Notes under the pieces: model-generated
Database searches by the model: none
Seen by the model: only the letters and a program-made list of their open reading frames with translations
Told to the model about the DNA's origin: nothing
Shown: positions 44,598 through 51,968 of the stretch, piece after piece
How the letters are laid out: each line of letters begins with the position of its first letter
Numbering within the stretch: position 1 is the stretch's first letter
Made by a program: the position numbers and the translations under genes
Assembly (NCBI RefSeq): GCF_014489635.1
Contig: NZ_CP060828.1
Coordinates: forward strand, 1,488,001 to 1,552,000
DNA from: Streptomyces roseirectus
Lineage (GTDB): Bacteria > Actinomycetota > Actinomycetes > Streptomycetales > Streptomycetaceae
Length of the DNA stretch: 64,000 nt
Reading direction: 5' to 3'

Positions 44598-45556
44598 CAG
44601 GGGTGCCTCCTGACGGTCTGGCGGGAGACGCGGGAGACGGTGCGGGCGTCGAGTCCGGACAGGCCGCGCGCGGCGACGTACGCCTTCTCGCGGCCGGGCA
44701 GGGAGACCCGGCCGCGCAGGACGGCCTCGGGGTCGCGTTCGATGCGGTCGAGCAGGCGCCGGTAGATCCCGGCCATCGCGGCGACGCAGGCCCCGCTGCG
44801 GCGGTCCAGCATCGGCAGCAGCCGGTACCCCTCGGCGAACAGCGCGCGGGCGCGCCGCACCTCGAAGTGGACGAGGCCCGCGAAGTCGGAGCCGGGCGGG
44901 GGCGTCGGGGAGGCGAAGCCGGCGGAGCAGCCGAACTTGGCGAGGTCGTCGGCGGGCAGGTAGGTGCGGCCGTTCTCGGCGTCCTCGCGGACGTCGCGCA
45001 GGATGTTCGTGAGCTGGAGGGCGAGGCCGAGGGTGTCGGCGTACTCGGCGGCCCGCTCCACGCCGCGCGCGCCGGGGCGGGTGCCGAAGACGCCGACGGA
45101 GAGCCGGCCGATGGCGCCGGCGACGCAGCGGCAGTAGGTCCTGAGGTCGTCCCAGGTCTCGTAGGTCTCGCCGCGCAGGTCCATCTCGACGCCGTCGATC
45201 AGCTCGTCGAGGCCGGTCAGCGGGACCGGGAAGGCGCGCGAGGCGTGGGTGAGGGCGACGGCCACGGGGTCGGTGTCGTCCTCGGCGACCTCGCCCTCGC
45301 GGACCCGGGCGAGCAGGGCGCGCGTCTCGGCGAGGCGGGTGCTCTTCGTCGCGGGTTCGAGGTCGCCGTCGCCGATGTCGTCGACGCGCCGGGAGAACGC
45401 GTACAGCGCGGACATCGCGCGTCTCTTGGGTGTGGGCAGCAGCCGGATGCCGTAAGCGAAGTTGCGGGCCTGTGTGCCGGTGACGGCCTCGCAGTAGCTG
45501 TAGGCGGCGAGTACCGGCGCGGACACGTGCGGTGACGGTTCCACGGTCCGGATCAC
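44597..45556 (-). CDS. hpnD: Presqualene diphosphate synthase
   Basis: 319 residues from a GTG with GGAGAGG that overlaps the hpnC stop. A trans-isoprenyl synthase fold: first Asp-rich motif RRVDDIGDGD, second RDVREDAENGRTYLPADD. It condenses two FPP to presqualene diphosphate. With HpnC and HpnE it replaces a squalene synthase. Confidence 0.94.
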   Translation of the reverse strand: MIRTVEPSPHVSAPVLAAYSYCEAVTGTQARNFAYGIRLLPTPKRRAMSALYAFSRRVDDIGDGDLEPATKSTRLAETRALLARVREGEVAEDDTDPVAVALTHASRAFPVPLTGLDELIDGVEMDLRGETYETWDDLRTYCRCVAGAIGRLSVGVFGTRPGARGVERAAEYADTLGLALQLTNILRDVREDAENGRTYLPADDLAKFGCSAGFASPTPPPGSDFAGLVHFEVRRARALFAEGYRLLPMLDRRSGACVAAMAGIYRRLLDRIERDPEAVLRGRVSLPGREKAYVAARGLSGLDARTVSRVSRQTVRRHP

Positions 45557-46443
45557 CCCTCTCCTCGCAGGGTCACGCCCACCTCGCGCAGCAGTCTGAG
45601 CCTGCCGGGCTTGGGCGGGCCGGGAAGTACGTCGTACCGGGCGGCGGAGAGCGCGTGGGCCGCCGCCCGTCCTCCCGCCACGAACCCGGCGAGCAACAGC
45701 CTGAGCCTGCCGGTGACGCTACCCACAAGGGGGGCGCCTTCATTCAGGAGTTGACAGGCGCGTTGCGCTTCGAACGCGACCAGCGCGCGCACGGACGCGC
45801 CCGCGTGCGCCTCGGCGAGGTCCGCCTCGGTGACGTGGAAGCGCTTCATGTCCTCGGCGGGCAGGTAGACGCGGTCGCGGGCCAGGTCCTCGGCCACGTC
45901 CTGGAGGTGTTCGACGATCTGCAGGGCGGTGCAGATCGCGTCGGAGCGGCGGATCCGCTCGGGGGTCGCGGTGCCGGTGACGGCGAGGACGAGCCGGCCG
46001 ACGGGGTTCGCGGACAGCTCGCAGTAGGCGAGGAGGTCGTCGTAGGTCTCGTAGCGGCTGACGAGCTGGTCCTGGCGGTTGGCGGCGATCAGGCCGAGGA
46101 ACGGCTCGGGGGTCAGGGCGCGGCGGCGGACCGTGGGCCGGAGGTTCAGCAGCAGGGGGTGGCGCGGGGTGCCGTCGAAGACGCGGCGCAGGTCGGCCTC
46201 GAAGGCGTCGAGCATCAGGAGCCGGTCGTCCGCGTCGGTGTCGGGGACGCCCAGGTGGCGGGCGTCGGCGCCGCCGGGGGCGAGGTCGCCGTCGCCGATG
46301 TCGTCGACGAGACGGGCGAAGCCGTAGATCGCCATGAGGTCGTCGCGCCAGGCGCGGGGGAGGAAGAAGGGGGCGACGGGGAAGTTCTCGTCGGCCGCTT
46401 TGTCGAGGGTGCCACGGTCGGTCCTGGGAGTTTCCGTAGCCAT
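45553..46443 (-). CDS. hpnC: Hydroxysqualene synthase
   Basis: 296 residues from ATG, with GGGAG upstream. The same fold as HpnD: VDDIGDGDL and LQDVAEDLARDRVYLPAED. It converts presqualene diphosphate to hydroxysqualene. First gene of the hopanoid operon; its 300-base leader holds promoter-like elements. Confidence 0.94.
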   Translation of the reverse strand: MATETPRTDRGTLDKAADENFPVAPFFLPRAWRDDLMAIYGFARLVDDIGDGDLAPGGADARHLGVPDTDADDRLLMLDAFEADLRRVFDGTPRHPLLLNLRPTVRRRALTPEPFLGLIAANRQDQLVSRYETYDDLLAYCELSANPVGRLVLAVTGTATPERIRRSDAICTALQIVEHLQDVAEDLARDRVYLPAEDMKRFHVTEADLAEAHAGASVRALVAFEAQRACQLLNEGAPLVGSVTGRLRLLLAGFVAGGRAAAHALSAARYDVLPGPPKPGRLRLLREVGVTLRGEG

Positions 46444-46459
46444 TGCCGTCACATCTCCC

Positions 46460-46658
46460 GTTCTACACTGCCGACCCAATACACACTATTTCGGACACGC
46501 CGCCCGGACCCCCGCGCGGCGGTGTCCCAGCTGAGGTCGTCCGCGCACGTTATCGCCCCACTTGCCGCGATTCGAGACCGGTACAGCTTACGTTCTACAG
46601 CGCACGCTCGTTCGTCGGGGTCTCCCGCAGATCACAACAACACACCGATTGGTGTCAA
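46460..46658 (-). promoter_or_regulatory. Promoter region of the hopanoid operon
   Basis: On the minus strand TTGACA (46658-46653, a perfect -35) and TGATCT (46634-46629) are spaced 18 bases. Further down, TGTAGAAC occurs twice, at 46599-46592 and 46467-46460, each a potential -10; the second lies 16 bases before the hpnC ATG. A leader of roughly 180 bases from the distal promoter would result. No protein-coding gene is seen in it. Confidence 0.5.
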
Positions 46659-46702
46659 GATTCCTGCGCCCCGGGCGAGTTGACATTTCTTTTGCATACG
46701 GA

Positions 46703-46732
46703 GGGCCCCACCGGAAGGTTCCGGCGGGGCCC
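46703..46732 (-). terminator. Terminator after the TagH-type ATPase gene
   Basis: GGGCCCCACCGGAA and TTCCGGCGGGGCCC form a 14-base stem with one mismatch and a two-base loop, 13 bases after the ABC ATPase stop. It separates the exporter operon from the hopanoid promoter. Confidence 0.8.
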
Positions 46733-46745
46733 TTCGGCGCACGGG

Positions 46746-47528
46746 CTATTTGCCCGTGAACTTCTCGTACTCCTTGATGACCGCGTCGGTCGGACCGTCC
46801 ATCCGCAGCTCACCGCGCTCCAGCCACAGGACCCGGTCGCAGGTGTCGCGGATCGACTTGTTGCTGTGGCTGACGAGGAACACCGTGCCCGCCTGCTTGC
46901 GCAGTTCGCGGATGCGTTCCTCGGAGCGGACCTGGAACTTGCGGTCGCCGGTCGCCAGCGCCTCGTCGATCATCAGGACGTCGTGGTCCTTCGCGGCGGC
47001 GATGGAGAAGCGCAGGCGCGCCGCCATACCGGAGGAATAGGTGCGCATCGGCAGGGAGATGAAGTCGCCCTTCTCGTTGATCCCCGAGAAGTCGACGATC
47101 TCCTGGTAGCGCTCCTTGATCTGCTCCCGGGACATCCCCATCGCGAGCCCGCCGAGGACGACGTTGCGCTCCCCGGTGAGGTCGTTCATCAGGGCCGCGT
47201 TGACGCCCAGCAGCGAGGGCTGGCCGTCGGTGTAGACCTTGCCGCTCTCCGGCGGCAGCAGCCCGGCGATCGCCCGCAGCAGCGTCGACTTGCCCGAGCC
47301 GTTGGTGCCGATCAGCCCGATCGCCTCGCCCCGGTAGGCGGTGAACGACACCCCGCGCACGGCGTGCACCTTGCGCACCGCGCGCTCCTCACCGCCCTTG
47401 CGGCGCTTGACGATCCGGCTCAGCGCGGCCGTCGCGCTGCCCTTGCCGCCCTTGGCCCCGTTGACGCGGTAGACGATGTGGACGTCCTGCGCGATGACGG
47501 TCGGCACCCTCGCACCCTGCTCAGCCAC
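46746..47528 (-). CDS. Polysaccharide/teichoic-acid-type ABC exporter ATPase
   Basis: 260 residues from a GTG with GGAGGAGAGG upstream; it overlaps the permease stop by eight bases. Walker A GLIGTNGSGKST, signature YSSGMAARL, Walker B VLMIDEALATGDRKF, H-loop LVSHSNKS. YSSGM and DEALATGD are diagnostic for the TagH/Wzt group exporting undecaprenyl- or lipid-linked glycans. No C-terminal carbohydrate-binding domain is present. It ends the CDP-alcohol/GT2 operon. Confidence 0.92.
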   Translation of the reverse strand: MAEQGARVPTVIAQDVHIVYRVNGAKGGKGSATAALSRIVKRRKGGEERAVRKVHAVRGVSFTAYRGEAIGLIGTNGSGKSTLLRAIAGLLPPESGKVYTDGQPSLLGVNAALMNDLTGERNVVLGGLAMGMSREQIKERYQEIVDFSGINEKGDFISLPMRTYSSGMAARLRFSIAAAKDHDVLMIDEALATGDRKFQVRSEERIRELRKQAGTVFLVSHSNKSIRDTCDRVLWLERGELRMDGPTDAVIKEYEKFTGK

Positions 47529-48450
47529 GGCCGTACCTCTCCTCCGCCTGCCAGAAGTACACGAAACCGCCGACGGCGAACAGGACGGCCCAGCCGCCCG
47601 CGACCATCCAGACGTGGTCGGGCAGGTTGGCCGACCCGTAGTCCTCGATCAGGGCGAAGCGCATGAGGTCCATGTAGACGGCCGTCGGGTTCCACTGGAG
47701 CACCGTGGAGACCCAGCCCGGCTTCTCCGCGAGGTACACCGGGATGGAGAACATCACGCCGGACGCGTACATCCACGTCCGCAGCACGAACGGCATGAGC
47801 TGCGCGAGGTCGGGGGTCTTGGCGCCCGCGCGCGCGAAGATCAGGGCGAGGCCGGTGTTGAAGAGGAACTGGAGCGCCAGCACCGGCACGATCAGCGCCC
47901 ACGACAGGTCGGGGTAGCTGCCGAACGCCATCACGACGAGGAACAGCACCAGCATCGACCACAGCAGCTGCTGGAGCTGCTGGAGCGCGAAGGAGACCGG
48001 CAGGGACGCGCGCGGGAAGTGCAGCGCGCGCACCAGGCCCAGGTTGCCGGAGATCGCCCGCACGCCCGACATGACCGAGCTCTGCGTGAAGGTGAAGACG
48101 AAGATGCCCGTGACGAGGAACGGGATGTAGACGTCCTTGGGCATGCCCTTCCCGGCGTTCAGGATCAGCCCGAAGATCAGGAAGTACACGACCGCGTTCA
48201 GCAGCGGGGTGGCCACCTGCCAGAGCTGGCCGAGCTTCGCCTGGCTGTACTGGGCGGCCAGCTTGGCCGAGGAGAAGGCCAGGATGAAGTGGCGCCGGCC
48301 CCACAGCTGGCGGACGTACGCGCGCAGCGACGGGCGGGCCCCGCTGACGGCCAGCCCGTACTTCGCGGCGAGCTGTTCGGGCGTGAGCCCGTCGTCCGGT
48401 GACGGGGGCTCACTCGTCATGACGCCGCCTTCATGGGTTCTCTCACTCAC
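47521..48450 (-). CDS. Polysaccharide/teichoic-acid-type ABC exporter permease
   Basis: 309 residues from a GTG; an ATG at 48420 would drop ten residues. About six transmembrane segments in an ABC-2 fold, e.g. LLNAVVYFLIFGLILNAG, FLVTGIFVFTFTQSSV, LLWSMLVLFLVVMAFG, ALIVPVLALQFLFNTGLAL and WMVAGGWAVLFAVGGFVYFW, with SARPSLRAYVRQLWGRRHFIL as the N-terminal amphipathic region. It is the TagG/Wzm partner of the ATPase, probably carrying the product of the upstream synthetic genes across the membrane. Confidence 0.9.
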   Translation of the reverse strand: MSERTHEGGVMTSEPPSPDDGLTPEQLAAKYGLAVSGARPSLRAYVRQLWGRRHFILAFSSAKLAAQYSQAKLGQLWQVATPLLNAVVYFLIFGLILNAGKGMPKDVYIPFLVTGIFVFTFTQSSVMSGVRAISGNLGLVRALHFPRASLPVSFALQQLQQLLWSMLVLFLVVMAFGSYPDLSWALIVPVLALQFLFNTGLALIFARAGAKTPDLAQLMPFVLRTWMYASGVMFSIPVYLAEKPGWVSTVLQWNPTAVYMDLMRFALIEDYGSANLPDHVWMVAGGWAVLFAVGGFVYFWQAEERYGRG

Positions 48451-48546
48451 AAGCGGAAACTTTCGTCTCGGGATGCGGGGCCTCGGCGGGCCGGGCACGA
48501 GCCGGGGGCCGCGGGGCGGCCCGGGGTGACCTCGGGGACGAGCTTT

Positions 48547-49428
48547 TCAGATGATCGGCGGACGGCCCAGCCGGGTCAGCCGCCACACCGTACGCCACCG
48601 CATCGGCCTGCGCGGGCCGCAGTCGGTTCTCCAGCCCTCCCCGAACCCGCCGAACCACGCCTTCAGCGCGGGTATGGAGGGCCGGCGCAGCAGGGTCAGC
48701 GCCAGCCACACCCCGAGGTAGACGGGGACCAGCGGGGCGGGCAGGTTGCGGCGGGCGAGCCAGACGCGGTTGCGGGCCACCATGCGGTGGTAGACCGCGT
48801 GCCGCGAGGGCGCGGTCGTCGGGTGGAACAGCACCAGGTCGGACCGGTAGTCGATCAGCCAGCCCGCGTCCAGGGCCCGCCACGCCAGGTCGGTCTCCTC
48901 GTGCGCGTAGAAGAACGCGTCCGGCAGGGTGCCGACCTCCGCGAAGACCCGGGTGCGGACGGCGTTGGCGCCGCCGAGGAACGTGGTGACCCGCGAGGAG
49001 CGCATCGGGTCGGCGGCCCGCAGCCTCGGCACGTGCCGGCGCTGGGTGACACCGGTGTCCGGGTCGGCGATGCGGAAGCTGACGATGCCCAGGCGCGCGT
49101 CGTCCGCGAACGCTCTGCGGCACAGCTCGGCGGTGTCGTGCTCGGGCAGCAGGCCGTCGTCGTCGAGGAACAGCAGTATGTCGACGTCCCGGCCGCTCGG
49201 CCCGAACGCCTCGATGCCGACGTTGCGCCCGCCCGGGATGCCCAGGTTCTCCGGCAGTTCGACCGTGCGCACGCCCACGGGGACGTCCGGGACGGGCGCG
49301 CCGTTGCCGACCACGACGACCTCGACCGGGTCGCCGTCCTGCTTGGCGACCGAGTCGAGCAGCGCGCGCAGTTCCTCGGGGCGGTTGCCCATCGTGATGA
49401 CGACGGCGCCGACTTTCAGCGCGTTCAC
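48547..49428 (-). CDS. GT2-family glycosyltransferase
   Basis: 293 residues from a GTG that overlaps the CDP-alcohol transferase stop (GTGA). GT-A fold: GAVVITMGNRPEELRALLDSVAKQ, the DXD-type LLFLDDDGLLP, GGRNVGIEAFG, and the acceptor-side FYAHEETDLAWRALDAGW (ED motif) of rhamnosyl/GT2 enzymes. A hydrophobic stretch near LVPVYLGVWLALTLL may anchor it. It presumably adds a sugar to the polyol-phosphate product before export. Confidence 0.88.
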   Translation of the reverse strand: MNALKVGAVVITMGNRPEELRALLDSVAKQDGDPVEVVVVGNGAPVPDVPVGVRTVELPENLGIPGGRNVGIEAFGPSGRDVDILLFLDDDGLLPEHDTAELCRRAFADDARLGIVSFRIADPDTGVTQRRHVPRLRAADPMRSSRVTTFLGGANAVRTRVFAEVGTLPDAFFYAHEETDLAWRALDAGWLIDYRSDLVLFHPTTAPSRHAVYHRMVARNRVWLARRNLPAPLVPVYLGVWLALTLLRRPSIPALKAWFGGFGEGWRTDCGPRRPMRWRTVWRLTRLGRPPII

Positions 49429-50204
49429 TTCAGCCTGCTGGAGACCAGCACCGACACCAGGTGCAGCAGCGTCTGCAGCAGCGCGATCCCGGCCAGCACG
49501 GCGGTGCCGAGGCGGGTCCAGAACAGGTCGCCGTGGTAGTGGTCGGCGACCGCGAGGACCAGGATCAGCAGCGACGCCTCGATGCCGAGGATCAGCCGGT
49601 GGAACTTGAGCGCGGCGGCGGCCCGGCGCGCGAGCGCCATCCCGGAGGAGCGCGGCTCGGACGCCGCCTCCTTGACCGGCGCCATCCCGTTCTGGTGCCG
49701 GGCCACACCGACCAGGTCCGTCTCCGCCTTGATCAGGATCGCGCCGAGCGCGGCGAGCGTCCCGAGGAACGCCCACAGCCAGTCGATCCGCCCGGTGCCG
49801 AACACGTCGGCGGCGCGCAGACCCAGCCCGACGAGGACGGCCGCGTCGGTCAGGTAGGCGCCGACCCGGTCCAGGTAGACCCCGGCCAGCGAGTACTGCT
49901 TGCGCCAGCGTGCGATCTCCCCGTCGACGCAGTCCAGCAGCAGGTAGAGCTGGACGGCGACGACGCCGAGGACGGCGCCCCAGATGCCGGGCACCAGCAG
50001 CGCGGGCGCGGCCAGGACGCCGCAGACGGTCATCAGGTACGTCAACTGGTTCGGCGTGACGCGCGTGTTGACCAGGTACCGGTCGACCCTGAGGGACACC
50101 TCGCGCATGTAGAGGCGGCCCATCCAGTGCTCGCCGCTGCGCCGGTCCTTGACCCCGGCGGGGTGCACGACGGGCCGGAGTTCAGCTACCGATGGCCTTG
50201 ACAT
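49425..50204 (-). CDS. CDP-alcohol phosphatidyltransferase-family protein with variant motif
   Basis: 259 residues with several transmembrane helices. The signature DCVDGEIAR-x8-GVYLDRVGA keeps the first three Asp, but the fourth, catalytic-base Asp of DxxDGxxARx8GxxxDxxxD is Ala. A following ...YLTD supplies an Asp four residues later. N-terminal half contains VTPNQLTYLMTVCGVLAAPALL. It overlaps the dehydrogenase stop by 23 bases. Activity is likely altered: either another acidic residue takes over or it works on an unusual alcohol. Confidence 0.88.
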   Translation of the reverse strand: MSRPSVAELRPVVHPAGVKDRRSGEHWMGRLYMREVSLRVDRYLVNTRVTPNQLTYLMTVCGVLAAPALLVPGIWGAVLGVVAVQLYLLLDCVDGEIARWRKQYSLAGVYLDRVGAYLTDAAVLVGLGLRAADVFGTGRIDWLWAFLGTLAALGAILIKAETDLVGVARHQNGMAPVKEAASEPRSSGMALARRAAAALKFHRLILGIEASLLILVLAVADHYHGDLFWTRLGTAVLAGIALLQTLLHLVSVLVSSRLK

Positions 50205-51243
50205 AGTCGGCGTAGACGTCCTTGATCTGGTCGGTCTTGAGGTCGAGGTGTTCGAGGATCGTGTAGCGGCCGGGGCGGGTCTGCGGGGCGAACTCGACGG
50301 CCTGGACGAACTCGTCCACGCTGAAGCCGATCTCCTCCGGCAGCACCGGCAGCCCGTGCCGGCGCAGGACCTCCGCCATGTACGCGGACTCCTCGTGGGC
50401 GCCCCGCAGGTACATGGCGAACGCGGCACCGAGTCCGCACTGTTCGCCGTGGGCGGCGGCGCGCTTGGGGAACAGCAGGTCGAACGCGTGGTTGATCTCG
50501 TGGCAGGCGCCGGAGGAGGGCCGGGAGTCGCCGGAGACGGACATCGCGATCCCGGTGAGGACCAACGCCTCGGCGAGGACCTGGAGGAACCCGTCGTCGC
50601 CGACGCCGCCGGGGTGGCGCAGCACCGCCTCGCCCGCCTGGCGGGCCATGGCGGCGGCGAGGCCGTCGATCTTCTCGCCGTTGACCCGGTTCGACAGCTC
50701 CCAGTCGGCGACCGCCGAGATGTTGGAGATGGCGTCGCCGATGCCGGACCGCACGAAGCGGACGGGGGCCTCGCGGACCAGTTCCAGGTCGATCACGACG
50801 GCGATCGGGTTCGGCACGCCGTAGGAGCCGCGGCCCGCGTCGTTGTCGAGGGTCGCGACCGGTGAACACAGGCCGTCGTGCGCGAGGTTGGTGGCGACGG
50901 CCACCAGCGGCAGCCCGACCCGCGCGGCGGCGAACTTCGCGCAGTCGATGATCTTCCCGCCGCCGAGCCCGACGACGGCGTCGTAGTGGCCGGCCTTTAT
51001 GGCGCCGGCGAGCTGGATCGCGTCGTCGAGGGTGCCGCCCCCGACCTCGTACCAGCTCGCGCCCGGCAGCAGCGGCAGCAGCCGCTCCTTGAGGCGGGCC
51101 CCGGAGCCGGGGCTCACCGCGACGGCCAGCTTTCCCGAGTGCGAGATGCGCTCGTCGGCGAGGACCCCGGCCAGGTCGTCGAGGGCACCCGGGCGGATGT
51201 CCACGACGACCGGCGACGGGATCAGCCGGGTCAGTACTGGCAT
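50182..51243 (-). CDS. Glycerol-1-phosphate dehydrogenase-like iron/zinc ADH
   Basis: 353 residues. Dehydroquinate-synthase-like fold. VVGLGGGKIIDCAKFAAARVGLPLVAVATNLAHDGLCSPVA is the NAD-binding and HDG region of sn-glycerol-1-phosphate dehydrogenase (AraM/EgsA) proteins; metal ligands are expected in SGIGDAISN, CHEINHAFDLL and AAHGEQCG. The family reduces dihydroxyacetone phosphate to glycerol-1-phosphate, the archaeal lipid stereoisomer. Between a nucleotidyltransferase and a CDP-alcohol transferase, it probably supplies the polyol phosphate. The substrate is inferred from family and context. Confidence 0.85.
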   Translation of the reverse strand: MPVLTRLIPSPVVVDIRPGALDDLAGVLADERISHSGKLAVAVSPGSGARLKERLLPLLPGASWYEVGGGTLDDAIQLAGAIKAGHYDAVVGLGGGKIIDCAKFAAARVGLPLVAVATNLAHDGLCSPVATLDNDAGRGSYGVPNPIAVVIDLELVREAPVRFVRSGIGDAISNISAVADWELSNRVNGEKIDGLAAAMARQAGEAVLRHPGGVGDDGFLQVLAEALVLTGIAMSVSGDSRPSSGACHEINHAFDLLFPKRAAAHGEQCGLGAAFAMYLRGAHEESAYMAEVLRRHGLPVLPEEIGFSVDEFVQAVEFAPQTRPGRYTILEHLDLKTDQIKDVYADYVKAIGS

Positions 51244-51968
51244 GCGATCTCCCGCCCCTTGGCCAGGTCGTCGTGGTTGTCGATCTCGACCCACTTGACG
51301 TCGCCGATGGGCGCCACGTCGATCTGGAAGCCCCGGTTGACCAGCTCCTGGTAGCCGTGCTCGTAGAACTGCTGCGGGTCGGTCTCCCAGACGGTCTTGA
51401 GCGCGTCGGCCAGCGCGTCGGTGGCCTCGCCCTCGATGAGGGTGACACCGATGTACTCGCCCGTCGCCTCGGCGGGGTCCATCAGCTTGGTGATCTTGCT
51501 GACGCCCTTCTCGGGGTCGGCGACGACCTTCATCTCCTCGTCGGCCAGGGACTTGACCGTGTCGAGGGCGAGGATGATCCGCTTGCCGTCGCCGCGCGCG
51601 GCGAGCAGCGTCCTCTCGACGGAGACCGGGTGGACGGTGTCGCCGTTGGCGAGGATCACGCCGTCCTTGAGGGCGTCACGGCCGCACCACAGGGAGTAGG
51701 CGTTGTTCCACTCCTCGGCCTTGTCGTTGTCGATGAGCGTGAGCGTCAGGCCGTACTTGGCCTCCAGGGCGGCCTTGCGCTCGTAGACGGCCTCCTTGCG
51801 GTACCCGACGATGATCGCGACCTCGGTGAGGCCGATCTCGGCGAAGTTGCCGAGGGTCAGGTCGAGGACGGTCGTGTCGCCGTCCACCGGCACCAGGGCC
51901 TTGGGCAGGGTGTCGGTGTAGGGGCGCAGTCTCCGGCCTGCGCCGGCCGCCAGCACGAGGCCGATCAT
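51231..51968 (-). CDS. Nucleotidyltransferase (phosphocholine/sugar-phosphate cytidylyltransferase type)
   Basis: 245 residues. GT-A-like NTP transferase: MIGLVLAAGAGRRLRPYTDTLPKALVPVDG, later NDKAEEWNNAYSLWCGRDAL and GVILANGDTVHPVSV (metal Asp), ending VKWVEIDNHDDLAKGR. This order matches LicC-like cytidylyltransferases. It would activate the polyol phosphate to a CDP derivative. The ATG overlaps the DUF5941 gene stop (ATGA). Confidence 0.88.
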   Translation of the reverse strand: MIGLVLAAGAGRRLRPYTDTLPKALVPVDGDTTVLDLTLGNFAEIGLTEVAIIVGYRKEAVYERKAALEAKYGLTLTLIDNDKAEEWNNAYSLWCGRDALKDGVILANGDTVHPVSVERTLLAARGDGKRIILALDTVKSLADEEMKVVADPEKGVSKITKLMDPAEATGEYIGVTLIEGEATDALADALKTVWETDPQQFYEHGYQELVNRGFQIDVAPIGDVKWVEIDNHDDLAKGREIACQY

